DNA from: JANOMH01 sp031422295
GTDB taxonomy: Bacteria > Pseudomonadota > Alphaproteobacteria > Rhodobacterales > Rhodobacteraceae
Direction of reading: 5' to 3'
DNA length: 64,000 nt
Assembly (NCBI GenBank): GCA_031422295.1
Contig: JANOQM010000011.1
Coordinates: 1 to 64,000 of the forward strand
Made by a program: the position numbers and the translations under genes. Below are positions 36,701 through 45,619 of this stretch, one piece after another; within the stretch, counting starts at the first letter, position 1, and the number at the start of each line of letters is the position of its first letter. The notes under the pieces were generated by a model, which did not search any database, had not been told where the DNA came from, and saw only the letters and a list, made by a program, of their open reading frames with translations.

Positions 36701-37176
36701 TCGGCCACACAGGCGGCCGTGCCTAGGCAATGAACCAATAGATCGGTTACCGCTCTGGTCGCCGCGAACACCGGAGTCAAGCAGGGATCAGCGTCCAGTA
36801 CCGGACCATTTGCGGCTTGCCGGACAAAGGCGATGACCTCTGTGCCCTGCTCCAGATAGGGACAACTGACCATCGTGCAATGCGGTTCAATGGTCAGATG
36901 GAACCCCAAAGCCGCGACAAACCCATCGCGCCCCAGCAGATGACCGGTGAACCAGGCAGGTATGTCCCGGATCACCGGAATCACGCTTGCCTCGTCACCA
37001 TAGGGCAAAAGCTGCATATCAAACGAAAACCGGCCCCGGACGATGCGATAGACATCGTCACCGGTCGCAGTGGCCCGATAGAAACCGACAGGATCGGGCG
37101 GATAGCAGCGAAACTCGGTGGCTTGGGCGGGGCTACAGGCGATCACTGTGAGTGCGATGCACAGGTGGCGTCCCAT
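36697..37176 (-). CDS. six-cysteine secreted family, paralogue 1
   Basis: 159 residues with a signal peptide and the pattern shared with the next three genes: an early Cys (FRCYPPDP), GRFSFD, F-x-G-x-L-x-x-DGF, a C...C pair in the middle (HCTMVSCP), DPC and a closing C...C (HCLGTAAC). This member is the most divergent. The frame opens 9 codons further up but ATG 37176 starts the signal peptide, one base after the stop of paralogue 2. Last gene of the run; converges with the transglycosylase. Function unknown. Confidence 0.8.
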   Translation of the reverse strand: MGRHLCIALTVIACSPAQATEFRCYPPDPVGFYRATATGDDVYRIVRGRFSFDMQLLPYGDEASVIPVIRDIPAWFTGHLLGRDGFVAALGFHLTIEPHCTMVSCPYLEQGTEVIAFVRQAANGPVLDADPCLTPVFAATRAVTDLLVHCLGTAACVAD

Positions 37177-37177
37177 A

Positions 37178-37651
37178 TCAATCCGCCACATCGGCGGGCA
37201 CACAGGCGGCCCCCCGGATACATGACGTCAACAGGTCAACCGTCAGCGGATCGGGCGGAAACACCCATGTTTCGCAGGCATCCGCCTCGATCACATAGGC
37301 CCCATCGGTGACCTGCGCGAACATGATCAACGGAACCTCGGGCAGCATCGACCCGCACCATGGCCCAGCGCAGGTGACCCGCACCGTCACCGGTGTTTCC
37401 AGCGCTTGGGTAAACCCGTCAAGGGTCAGGGCCTGCCCGGCAAACCAGCCCGGCACCGGATGCGGTTGCAGTTTTCCACCCGGCAGCGGGATCAGAATTT
37501 CAGCCTCGGCCACCTGACCCCACAACACGACATATGTCTCAGGGGCGGCCATCGCGGTCTGAAAGGCGCGCACCGGATCAGGGCGCAGGCATTGCAGGGC
37601 CTCGGCCTGTGTGGCAACGAAGGCAAAAGCAAAGGGCAAAATCTGGCGCAT
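37178..37651 (-). CDS. six-cysteine secreted family, paralogue 2
   Basis: 157 residues: signal peptide (FAFAFVATQAEA), LQCLRPDPVRAFQ at the mature start, then F-x-G-x-x-L-x-LDGF, TCAGPWCG, a Cys near 125 (DACETW) and SCIRGAAC near the end. Six cysteines fall at the same places as in the paralogues, so three disulfides are likely. The mature protein is small, periplasmic and probably beta-rich. It follows paralogue 3 after about 80 bases and is followed directly by paralogue 1. No family name known to me. Confidence 0.82.
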   Translation of the reverse strand: MRQILPFAFAFVATQAEALQCLRPDPVRAFQTAMAAPETYVVLWGQVAEAEILIPLPGGKLQPHPVPGWFAGQALTLDGFTQALETPVTVRVTCAGPWCGSMLPEVPLIMFAQVTDGAYVIEADACETWVFPPDPLTVDLLTSCIRGAACVPADVAD

Positions 37652-37731
37652 GGTCGGGCAACCTTTCTGGTGATCCTACAGCACTAAGACGGCGGCCAGC
37701 GGGCATTCCTTGGGGTCAGGCAAAACCAGCT

Positions 37732-38208
37732 TTAGAAATCTCCTGTCACGCAAGACTCGCCACGGATGCAGGCCGACAAAACGGCTTCGGTTACGGCGTC
37801 CGGTGTGAACAGCCAGCCGCTGCAGGGATCGACCTCGACCACGTAGCCCGTGCCTTGCCTGCGGGCAAAAGCGATGATGTCAGTGCCCGGCTGCAGACCG
37901 CCGCAAAATGCCCCAATGCAGGTCGGCATCAGTGTAATTGGCCCCGCAATGTCATTGGTAAACCCATCCAAAGTCAGCGAAAAGCCGACAAATTCCGCCG
38001 ACACCGGCTGCGGCAAAACCAGAATCCCGGCCACTTCGGCATCAGGTAAACCGCTGGCATCAAAGGCAAACCGGCCCTTTAGAATCAGATATTCATCGCC
38101 AGATTGGAACGCGACCTGAAAGGCGCGGATCGGGTCGGGGGGAATACAGGACAAAGCGCTGGCCTGCGTGGTGGCAAGGGCAAGGGCAAAGGTCAGCAGC
38201 AGTTTCAT
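37732..38208 (-). CDS. six-cysteine secreted family, paralogue 3
   Basis: 158 residues, the clearest example of the family: signal peptide (FALALATTQASA), Cys21, GRFAFD at 45-50, LTLDGF at 78-83, Cys97 and Cys102 (TCIGAFCG), Cys129 (VDPC), Cys147 and Cys153 (SACIRGESC). The likely product is a disulfide-bonded periplasmic protein. It lies 34 bases after paralogue 4, so the four genes and rppH probably form one transcript. What it binds is unknown. Confidence 0.82.
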   Translation of the reverse strand: MKLLLTFALALATTQASALSCIPPDPIRAFQVAFQSGDEYLILKGRFAFDASGLPDAEVAGILVLPQPVSAEFVGFSLTLDGFTNDIAGPITLMPTCIGAFCGGLQPGTDIIAFARRQGTGYVVEVDPCSGWLFTPDAVTEAVLSACIRGESCVTGDF

Positions 38209-38242
38209 CGCAAAACTCCGGTTCGCGTGGCAAGCCGCGCAT

Positions 38243-38719
38243 TCATTCTGTCAAATCGGCGCATGTTTCGCCGCGCATGCAGGCGGTGAACAGTGCAATC
38301 GTGGCATCATCAGCCGGATAAATACCTGACCCGCAAGGTTCGACCGGCAGCAGATAGGCGCTGCCCGTCACCTGCAGGAATGCAATGACCGGAGCAGTTG
38401 TGGGGGCAAAATGGCCGCACCATGGGTTCAGACATTCGGGCTGAATTGCAACCGAAATGGCCATCGGCGCGGTAAATCCGTCCCGGGTCAGACCATGGCC
38501 GGTAAACTGTCCGGGAATGGCGGGATAAACAACACCTTCCGGTGCGTCGTCACCCGGCATCAGGCTGGCATCAAACACGAAGCGGCCCATCACAATGACG
38601 ATGTCCTGCGCACGCGCCTCAGCAGTCATGAAATTCCGGGCGGGCTGCGGGGCCGCACAATCCAGCGCCTGCGCGCCGGTTGCGGCAACCAGCAATCCCG
38701 CCATGACAAGCCGTTTCAT
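38243..38719 (-). CDS. six-cysteine secreted family, paralogue 4 (coupled to rppH)
   Basis: 158 residues: signal peptide (GLLVAATGAQA), LDCAAPQPARNF, GRFVFDASLMPG, LTRDGF, ECLNPWCG, VEPC, TACMRGETC. The ATG overlaps the rppH stop (ATGA), so it is translationally coupled to rppH, and this gene is the first of the four-gene array. Products are secreted while RppH is cytoplasmic, so the link is probably transcriptional history rather than one pathway. Confidence 0.83.
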   Translation of the reverse strand: MKRLVMAGLLVAATGAQALDCAAPQPARNFMTAEARAQDIVIVMGRFVFDASLMPGDDAPEGVVYPAIPGQFTGHGLTRDGFTAPMAISVAIQPECLNPWCGHFAPTTAPVIAFLQVTGSAYLLPVEPCGSGIYPADDATIALFTACMRGETCADLTE

Positions 38720-39198
38720 ATCAGCGCTCCCAACTCTGCCACGACGCGCTCATAAACCCCGCGCTTGAATGGGACGATATTGGCGACCAGATGCTGGGGG
38801 TCCGACCAGTGCCAGCTGGAAAATTCCGGGTGGGCCGTGGCGATATTGACCTGATCATCCCGGCCCAGATAGCGCATCAGGACCCAGGTCTGCGCTTGCC
38901 CCCTAAACTTGCCGCCCCAGAACTTACCAACCAATTCAGGCGGCAGATCATAGGGAATGGGTTCTGCGGTCTGCGCCTCGATCCGGACCAGATCGGCGGT
39001 GACGCCGGTTTCCTCGCATAACTCGCGCAAGGCGGCCGTGGGCACATCCTCGCCCTTGTCGATCCCGCCTTGGGGCATTTGCCAAGCGTCCTGCGCGGTG
39101 TCGCGGCGTTGGCCGACAAACACATGGCCAGCCCGGTTGACCAGCATGATGCCGACACAGGGGCGATACGGCAGTGCTGCAAGGTTCGCCGGGGTCAT
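38716..39198 (-). CDS. rppH: RNA pyrophosphohydrolase
   Basis: Nudix hydrolase that removes pyrophosphate from mRNA 5' ends and so starts decay. 160 residues from ATG 39198 (frame open to a TTG at 39210), with the Nudix box GGIDKGED...RELCEETG (Glu residues for Mg) near 38-60 and the opening YRPCVGIMLVNRAGHVF typical of RppH. It follows ctpA across a hairpin and is coupled to the first six-cysteine gene. Confidence 0.94.
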   Translation of the reverse strand: MTPANLAALPYRPCVGIMLVNRAGHVFVGQRRDTAQDAWQMPQGGIDKGEDVPTAALRELCEETGVTADLVRIEAQTAEPIPYDLPPELVGKFWGGKFRGQAQTWVLMRYLGRDDQVNIATAHPEFSSWHWSDPQHLVANIVPFKRGVYERVVAELGALI

Positions 39199-39211
39199 GC
39201 GCCTAGCCAAA

Positions 39212-39237
39212 GTAAGGTGGGCTTAAACCCACCCTAC
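39212..39237. repeat. small palindrome between ctpA and rppH
   Basis: GTAAGGTGGG and CCCACCCTAC form a 10-bp stem with one mismatch and a 6-base loop. This GTGGGTTTAAGCCCAC-type hairpin could attenuate transcription or slow decay within the operon. No T-tract. Confidence 0.55.
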
Positions 39238-39252
39238 GTTGTGCGGCAACTC

Positions 39253-40614
39253 TCATTGCCCCTCAACCACAACGGGCATGGCGGATGGGCCCAGCGCCGA
39301 CAGACCTTTCAGAATATCAATGGCATAGGCCAGTTGATAATCTTCAATCCGCAGGGCAGCGGCAGCCTCGGCACGGGCCTGATCTTCCTCGATCATGCGC
39401 AGTTCATCCTCGGTCAGGCTGTCGTTGTTCAGCGATCCGCGCAATTCGGCCTCGGTCCGGTATTGCGGGGTAACCACTTCTTCCGCGGCAGGGTCAACCG
39501 GCGGCGCGGGGGGCTGGGCCACGATGATATCGGGCGAAATGCCCAGCGCCTGAATCGACCGGCCCGAGGGGGTATAATAGCGGGCAGTGGTCAGGCGCAT
39601 CGCACTTTCGCCAGCCAAAGGCATGACAGTCTGGACCGATCCTTTGCCAAAGGACTGGGTGCCGACCACAATGGCGCGGCGGTGGTCCTGCAACGCCCCG
39701 GCCACAATTTCAGACGCCGACGCCGAGCCACCGTTGATCAGGATCACAATCGGTTTGCCATCAATCAGGTCGCCGGGGGTGGCGTTAAACCGATCACCAT
39801 CTTCGGGGTTGCGGCCACGGGTCGATACAATCTCACCGGCATCCAAAAACGCATCCGACACATAGACCGCCTGATTGAGCAAGCCGCCGGGGTTGTTGCG
39901 CATATCCAGCACCACGCCATTAACGTTGTCCAAACCACCCGCAGCCTCAATCTGTTCGGCTAGGCCATCGGTCAGGTTCGGGAAGGTCTGGTCGTTGAAC
40001 GTGGTAATGCGCAGAACGATGGTCTCGCCTTCGGTCCGGGCGCGGGCGGCAGTCAGTTTGATGCTGTCGCGGATGATCGACAGATCAAACGGCTCAACCT
40101 CGCCCTCGCGGACAATGGTGATCACAATCTCGGACCCGACCGGGCCGCGCATCAGTTCGACCGCATCCTGCAAGGTCAATCCCAGCACGCTTTCGCCGTT
40201 CACTGCGGTAATGAAATCGCCGGTCTTGACCCCGGCAGCGGCGGCCGGGGTGCCATCCATCGGCGAAACGACCTTGATCCAGCCTTCTTCCTGCGTAACT
40301 TCAATCCCAAGGCCGCCAAATTCACCGTCCAGTTGCAGGCGCATCGCTGCGGCATCTTCGGGCGACATATAGCTGGAATGCGGGTCAAGCGAGGTCAGCA
40401 TGCCATTGATCGCAGCCTCGATCAGCTTTTGCTCATCCACCGGTTCGACATATTCGTTGCGGATACGGTCAAAAATATCGCCAAACAGGTCCATCTGCTG
40501 GTAAATACTGCTGTTCTGCTCTGCCTCTTGGGCAATCAGGGGGCCAGCAATTTGCGTAGTGGCCAGCAGACCCAGAACAGTGCCGCCAGCGGCTGCGATC
40601 AGAAGTTTCTTCAT
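39253..40614 (-). CDS. ctpA: carboxy-terminal processing protease (S41)
   Basis: Periplasmic serine protease that trims proteins at their C-termini, often acting on cell-wall enzymes. 453 residues: N-terminal signal/anchor (LLIAAAGGTVLGLLATTQIA), PDZ domain (GGLGIEV...VKTGDFITAVNG, about 95-170), S41 catalytic core with the Ser in GGSASASEI and the Lys in SFGKGSVQ, and an acidic tail. It follows envC by 15 bases, a common pairing: CtpA-type proteases are linked to regulation of murein hydrolases. Confidence 0.95.
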   Translation of the reverse strand: MKKLLIAAAGGTVLGLLATTQIAGPLIAQEAEQNSSIYQQMDLFGDIFDRIRNEYVEPVDEQKLIEAAINGMLTSLDPHSSYMSPEDAAAMRLQLDGEFGGLGIEVTQEEGWIKVVSPMDGTPAAAAGVKTGDFITAVNGESVLGLTLQDAVELMRGPVGSEIVITIVREGEVEPFDLSIIRDSIKLTAARARTEGETIVLRITTFNDQTFPNLTDGLAEQIEAAGGLDNVNGVVLDMRNNPGGLLNQAVYVSDAFLDAGEIVSTRGRNPEDGDRFNATPGDLIDGKPIVILINGGSASASEIVAGALQDHRRAIVVGTQSFGKGSVQTVMPLAGESAMRLTTARYYTPSGRSIQALGISPDIIVAQPPAPPVDPAAEEVVTPQYRTEAELRGSLNNDSLTEDELRMIEEDQARAEAAAALRIEDYQLAYAIDILKGLSALGPSAMPVVVEGQ

Positions 40615-40629
40615 CGGTGCTTTCTTTCC

Positions 40630-41748
40630 TCACTCAACCGCGAACCAGGTCGCAGGATCTACGGGACCTTGCCCGTCTCTGACTTCAAGATAAAGGGTTT
40701 CCGAACCGGCAGGCCCCACACCTTGCGCGCTTTCGGTCAATATTGCGTCAACTTGCGGCATTTCTCCGCCCATCAGACCAATCGGCGCACCCTGCGGCAG
40801 GACCTGCCCCGCGTCGCCAAAGGCCTGCGCCATTCCGGCGATGACAATCAGCACATCAGTGGCCGGTTCCAGAATGATCACCGTGCCATAGTCCAGCAGC
40901 GGGCCGCGATAGCGCACAGTGACAGCAACCGGGGCGGTGACCAGCGCACCGGGCCGCGTGGCAATAACCAGACCGGGGCGGATGATCCCGGCGGCATCCG
41001 CCTCGTTGAACCGGCGCAGGATCTGGCCTTGCACCGGCAAAGGCAGGCTGCCGCGCAACGCCGTTGCATCGGGTTGCGCGCCAGTATCACCCGCCACCGT
41101 ATCGGCCAGCCCGCTGGCAAAAGCGTCCAACGTTTCGGTCGAGGCGATCAGAATCGCCGTGGCCACCGCATCTTCGGTAAACCGGCGGGGCAGATCGGTG
41201 CGGTCCGACACGGCTTGGGCGAGGGCGGCACGGGCGGCCTGCGCCCCATCCAGTCCCGCCTGCAACGTGCGGGCCGCCCCATCCTGCACCTGGGCCAGCT
41301 CGGCCACTTCGGTCAGATCGGCGCGCAGTTCATCCACCCGCACCTGCACGGCCGGGGTGATTTCGGACACGATCATTCCTGACCGGGCGGTGCCTAACGG
41401 ACCCGACGGATGCAGCAACAGCAACGGGACCGGGGCCCGTCCCATGGTCAGCAACACGCCCAACAATTCGGCCACCTCATCACTGCGGGCGGCCAGTTCC
41501 GCCTCAATCGTCGTTTGCCGGATGGCGACCCGGCGCAACCCGTCGCGCATCGCACCCAACCCATCCTCATAGGCCTGCACCACCTCGGTCAGGGCGGCAA
41601 TCTGGTCATTCGACCCGCCCGCCTGATCCAGTAAAACTGACGCGGCAGCCAGCCTTGCGGCGGCGGCCTGTGCGGCAAGAGCGGTTTCGGACTGGGGATA
41701 AGCCACCCCAGCCCACAGGCATAAACCCAATGCCGCCAGCCGGATCAT
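40630..41748 (-). CDS. envC: murein hydrolase activator EnvC-like
   Basis: 372 residues: signal peptide (LGLCLWAGVAYPQ), a long coiled-coil region (about 20-200, Ala/Glu/Arg-rich) and a C-terminal LytM (M23) domain (PVQGQILRRFNEAD, GTVIILEP, LYLEVRDGQGPVDPATW). The HxH and other zinc ligands of active LytM are missing, as in EnvC, which activates amidases at the septum rather than cutting itself. The start overlaps the gpmI stop (ATGA), giving the known gpmI-envC-ctpA order. Confidence 0.9.
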   Translation of the reverse strand: MIRLAALGLCLWAGVAYPQSETALAAQAAAARLAAASVLLDQAGGSNDQIAALTEVVQAYEDGLGAMRDGLRRVAIRQTTIEAELAARSDEVAELLGVLLTMGRAPVPLLLLHPSGPLGTARSGMIVSEITPAVQVRVDELRADLTEVAELAQVQDGAARTLQAGLDGAQAARAALAQAVSDRTDLPRRFTEDAVATAILIASTETLDAFASGLADTVAGDTGAQPDATALRGSLPLPVQGQILRRFNEADAAGIIRPGLVIATRPGALVTAPVAVTVRYRGPLLDYGTVIILEPATDVLIVIAGMAQAFGDAGQVLPQGAPIGLMGGEMPQVDAILTESAQGVGPAGSETLYLEVRDGQGPVDPATWFAVE

Positions 41749-43265
41749 CGGACAATCAAGCTTTGGCCAGTCATTTCAGGCGGCAATTCCAGCCCCATCA
41801 GATCCAGCAATGTGGGGGCCAGATCGGCCAGCCGGCCATTGCGCAGGGTCACGCCCGCAGGGCCACCCACCAGAATAACCGGCACCGGATTGGTGGTATG
41901 CGACGTATGCGGGCCACCGGTGACCGGATCAACCATCAGCTCGCAATTGCCATGATCGGCAGTCACAATCATCGCGCCGCCCACCTTGTGCAGTGCGGCC
42001 AAAACCCGGCCCAGCCCCTGATCCACCGCCTCGCAGGCGGCAATCGCGGCGGCTAAAATCCCGGTATGCCCCACCATATCGGGGTTGGCGTAATTGGTGA
42101 CGATCAGATCATACCCCGCCTCAATCGCGCCGACAAACGCATCCGTCACTTCGGCGGCCGACATTTCCGGCTGCAAATCATAGGTGGCCACTTTGGGCGA
42201 CGGAGCCATGTAGCGGACCTCGCCCAACTCGGGCGTCTCTTTCCCGCCATTCAGGAAAAACGTCACATGCGGATATTTCTCGGTCTCAGCCAGCCGGAAC
42301 TGGGTCAAGCCATGGGCGGCAACCCATGACCCCAGCGTATTGACCAGATTGCGCTTGGGAAACATCGACGCAAACCAGTCAGAATGGGCAACCGAATATT
42401 CCACCATCCCCAGCCGGGCCACCAGTGCCACCGGATCACCCCGGTCAAACCCCGCAAAGCCCGGATCGGCAATCGCGGCCAGTATCTCCCGCGCCCGGTC
42501 AGCGCGGAAATTCAGGCATAACAAACCATCGCCGGCCCGCATCCCCGGATAACCGCCAATCACCGTGGCGGGAATGAATTCGTCGGTATGACCATTGGCG
42601 GCAGCTGCCTGCAACGCCAGCGCGGCGGTTGGCTGTTGCAGGCCCCGCGCCAGCACGATGGCGTTATAGGCGGTCTCGACCCGGTCCCAGCGATTATCGC
42701 GGTCCAGCGCGTAATAGCGGCCGATCACCGTGGCAACGCGTGCCCCCGGCGGCAAACTCGCCTCCAATGCGGCGATAAATCCGGCAGCCGATGTCGGGGC
42801 TACATCGCGCCCGTCGGTCAGCGCATGAATGGCCACCGGGACACCCGCCGCCTCGATCACGCGGGCAGCAGCCAGCAGATGCACGATATGGCCATGCACC
42901 CCGCCGTTCGATACGACACCCATCAGATGCGCGACCCCGCCCGATGCCTTCAAACTGGCAATAAACCCGACCAAGGCAGGATTGCGGTCAAACGACCCCT
43001 CCTCGATCGCCAGATCTATCGCGCCCAGATCCATCGCCACGACGCGGCCCGCGCCGATATTGGTATGGCCCACTTCGGAATTGCCCATCTGCCCGGTCGG
43101 CAGGCCCACATCCGGGCCATGGGTAATCAGTTCGGCCTGCGGACAGGTCGCCATGATCCGGTTGAAATGCGGCACATTCGCCAGCACCGGGGCATTGGCA
43201 AACGGATCGGCGCGCTTGCCCCAACCATCCAGAATGCACAAGACCACAGGTTTCGGACGGCTCAT
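41745..43265 (-). CDS. gpmI: 2,3-bisphosphoglycerate-independent phosphoglycerate mutase
   Basis: Interconverts 3- and 2-phosphoglycerate in glycolysis, Mn-dependent. 506 residues from ATG 43265 (GGGAGC in front; frame open 7 codons further). It shows the alkaline-phosphatase-like core with Asp14 (ILDGWG), catalytic Ser63 (GNSEVGHTNIG), VTADHGNCE near the C-terminus and the H-T-S-H-T-x-x-P segment. First gene of the envelope operon gpmI-envC-ctpA-rppH. Confidence 0.96.
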   Translation of the reverse strand: MSRPKPVVLCILDGWGKRADPFANAPVLANVPHFNRIMATCPQAELITHGPDVGLPTGQMGNSEVGHTNIGAGRVVAMDLGAIDLAIEEGSFDRNPALVGFIASLKASGGVAHLMGVVSNGGVHGHIVHLLAAARVIEAAGVPVAIHALTDGRDVAPTSAAGFIAALEASLPPGARVATVIGRYYALDRDNRWDRVETAYNAIVLARGLQQPTAALALQAAAANGHTDEFIPATVIGGYPGMRAGDGLLCLNFRADRAREILAAIADPGFAGFDRGDPVALVARLGMVEYSVAHSDWFASMFPKRNLVNTLGSWVAAHGLTQFRLAETEKYPHVTFFLNGGKETPELGEVRYMAPSPKVATYDLQPEMSAAEVTDAFVGAIEAGYDLIVTNYANPDMVGHTGILAAAIAACEAVDQGLGRVLAALHKVGGAMIVTADHGNCELMVDPVTGGPHTSHTTNPVPVILVGGPAGVTLRNGRLADLAPTLLDLMGLELPPEMTGQSLIVR

Positions 43266-43330
43266 CGGTTGCTCCCTCAGCTTCACATGCCCTTTAACGC
43301 GCCATCAGGCCAAGGTGAACGGTCCTCCAT

Positions 43331-43373
43331 TCTTTTGTTCAAAAATATCCCCGCCGGAGGCATCAAAAGTTCC
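43331..43373. repeat. dispersed hairpin repeat, copy 4
   Basis: TCTTTTGTTCAAAAATATC, CCCGCCGGAGG and CATCAAAAGTTCC. It touches the rlmH stop codon, lies in the gap before gpmI, and shares its 3' half exactly with copy 1. Confidence 0.8.
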
Positions 43374-43840
43374 TAAACCCGGTGATACGGCGCCCCCGCC
43401 AATATCGATGCGGCGCGATACAACTGCTCAGCCAACATCACCCTTACCAGCATATGCGGCCAGACCATTGGGCCAAATGACACTGCGGCATCGGCACGGG
43501 CGCGCAATGCGGGATCAATCCCATCCGCACCGCCAATGACAAAGGCCAGATCGCGGCCCGCATCGCGCCAGCCCGCCAGCAGCTGCGCGAATGCAGGCGA
43601 CGTCATCTGCGCGCCGCGTTCATCCAGCACGCAGATCAGCGCACCATCCGGCACAGCGCGGGCCAGCAACGCAGCCTCGGCCGCCATCCCGCCGCCTTTT
43701 TTATCCTCAACCTCCGCAACAGACACCGGCCCCAGCCCAAGCGCCCGGCCGGTCCGGTCGAATCGCAGCAGATAGTCGTCGATCAACAGCTTTTCCGGGC
43801 CCGCACGCAGGCGACCCACGGCGCAAACCGCCAGCTTCAT
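43373..43840 (-). CDS. rlmH: 23S rRNA (pseudouridine-1915-N3)-methyltransferase
   Basis: SPOUT methyltransferase acting on helix 69 of 23S rRNA in the 70S ribosome. 155 residues with the knotted SAM site: LDERGAQMTS, FVIGGADGID, and the C-terminal HMLVRVMLAEQLYRA...PYHR. ATG 43840 shares one base with the rsfS stop (TGATG); the frame is open 18 codons up, but family length supports 43840. Confidence 0.95.
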   Translation of the reverse strand: MKLAVCAVGRLRAGPEKLLIDDYLLRFDRTGRALGLGPVSVAEVEDKKGGGMAAEAALLARAVPDGALICVLDERGAQMTSPAFAQLLAGWRDAGRDLAFVIGGADGIDPALRARADAAVSFGPMVWPHMLVRVMLAEQLYRAASILAGAPYHRV

Positions 43841-44238
43841 CAGACCGGCTTGGGGGCAACGCTGCCAGCAGGGGTCGGCGCCCCCGGCAGCCACATTTTC
43901 TCCAGCTGATAGAAATCGCGGACCTCGGGACGGAACAGATGGACGATCACATCGCCTGCATCAATCAGCACCCAATCGCCGGTTTCGCGGCCCTCAACAC
44001 GGGACAGCACGCCATGCGACTGCTTCACCCGGTCCACCAATTTCTCTGCCATTGCAGTGACTTGGCGGGTCGATCGGCCCGTAGCGATGACCATGTAATC
44101 GCCGATCTCGGATTTGCCGCGCAGATCAATCTGCACAACCTCCTCGGCTTTATCATCATCAAGCGACGCCAGAACCGCATCCAACAGGCTGTGCCCGGTG
44201 GCAAACGGCCCAGTCGCGGTCAAAACAGGAGCGGTCAT
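43840..44238 (-). CDS. rsfS: ribosome silencing factor
   Basis: RsfS binds L14 and prevents subunit joining when nutrients are short. 132 residues with the family core DDDKAEEVVQIDLRGKS, GDYMVIATGRSTRQV, GDWVLIDAGDVIVHLF and the closing YQLEKMW, plus a Pro-rich tail. It is coupled to rlmH by TGATG. nadD, the usual upstream neighbour, is absent; a divergent SDR gene lies there. Confidence 0.95.
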   Translation of the reverse strand: MTAPVLTATGPFATGHSLLDAVLASLDDDKAEEVVQIDLRGKSEIGDYMVIATGRSTRQVTAMAEKLVDRVKQSHGVLSRVEGRETGDWVLIDAGDVIVHLFRPEVRDFYQLEKMWLPGAPTPAGSVAPKPV

Positions 44239-44540
44239 ATAACCACGCCCAGCTGCGGCACCCGCCGCAAAGGTATCAAGAGACAGATCATCGTCCTCCA
44301 GGGTATCGCGTCACATCATTACCGGGACGCCCGGCCTATGGCGAAGGTAACACCGTCTTGGTGAAATCTCAATGGCGGCCGTCTTGCCATACCGGCCGTC
44401 GATAGCGCCAGACTAAAACGGTGGTCCTGCCACCACCGCCCGCAAACCGCATGTTCCGGGTCGCCGATGCGCAGGTTTCGGGTCGAGCCGCGACCTTCGG
44501 GCAAATACTGAATGCGGCATCGAAGTTGAAAGGAACAACG

Positions 44541-45302
44541 ATGCTACTCACCGATAAAATCTTCATCATCACTGGCGCTTCCAGCGGAATCGGCGCAGCT
44601 GCGGCGCATCTTTTTGCGCGGAACGGCGCGCGCCTCGTGCTGGGGGCGCGGCGGTCGGATGCGTTGAAAACCATCGCCGGACAGATCAACGGGTCCCACC
44701 GCCACGCCGTCGTTCTGGTCGGCGATGTGACTGATCCGGACTACGCCCGCCAACTGGTCGATCTGGCCAAGGCAGAATTCGGCGGGCTTGACGGGGCGTT
44801 CAACAATGCCGGTCGGATGGGATCCGGGGCAATGATCGCGGATACGGACGCCGAGGAATGGAAGGCGGTGCTGGCAACCAACCTCACCTCGGCCTTCCAT
44901 GCCGCCCGGGCACAAATTCCGGCACTTCTGGCCCGTGGCGGCGGGTCGCTGATCTTCACCGGATCCTTCGTTGGCCATACCGCCACGCTGCCGGGGATGG
45001 GGGCCTATGCGGCGTCAAAAAGCGGGCTGATCGGACTGATGCAGGGCATCGCCGTTGAATACGGCGCCCAGGGCATCCGCGCCAACGCGCTGCTTCCGGG
45101 GGGCACGCTGACGGCGGCTGCGATGGATGCGACGACCAATCCGCAGACCGAAGCTTTCATCGCAGGTCTGCATGCGCTGAAACGGATGGCCAGGCCGGAA
45201 GAGATCGCAAATGCGGCGTTGTTTCTGGCATCCGATCTGTCCAGCTTTGTGACCGGATCAGCCATGCTGGCCGATGGGGGGAATTCGATCAACAAACTCT
45301 GA
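44541..45302 (+). CDS. short-chain dehydrogenase/reductase
   Basis: 253 residues of the classical SDR family: TGASSGIG cofactor motif (11-18), NNAG (88-91), Ser142 and the catalytic Tyr156-x-x-x-Lys160 (YAASK), ending with the SDR FVTGSAMLADGG segment. The frame is open 40 codons further, but AAAGGAAC precedes ATG 44541. The substrate is unknown. It stands alone, divergent from rsfS. Confidence 0.9.
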   Translation: MLLTDKIFIITGASSGIGAAAAHLFARNGARLVLGARRSDALKTIAGQINGSHRHAVVLVGDVTDPDYARQLVDLAKAEFGGLDGAFNNAGRMGSGAMIADTDAEEWKAVLATNLTSAFHAARAQIPALLARGGGSLIFTGSFVGHTATLPGMGAYAASKSGLIGLMQGIAVEYGAQGIRANALLPGGTLTAAAMDATTNPQTEAFIAGLHALKRMARPEEIANAALFLASDLSSFVTGSAMLADGGNSINKL

Positions 45303-45619
45303 CAACCTGCATCCTGACCTCTGGCGCGGGGCAATCTCCGCGCCAAAGCCCGCCGGTCATTAGCCCTCCACGCAGGTCCAAACCGGGCGACAGGACCTCT
45401 CGATGTGACAACAGGCCAACCACCGCCACGCATGACCGCCGAACTACTGGATCAAGGTGCGCGACGTGGCGGCGATCAGCCCAAAGCAGACTAACCCTGA
45501 GGCAAGGAATTTAGGTGTCATCTCGACGCAAGGGGCTCCAGCTTGTCTTCAACGTTCTCAGCGATTTCGCAAGACTCCGGCTTTGCAGCACAAAGTTTGT
45601 TCGCTATTCGTTCTCAATC
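45303..45619. other. intergenic region before the SRAP locus
   Basis: 317 bases with no recognisable gene, RNA or repeat. The frame of the SRAP locus is open from 45515 but has no family likeness before about 45620. Confidence 0.35.
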
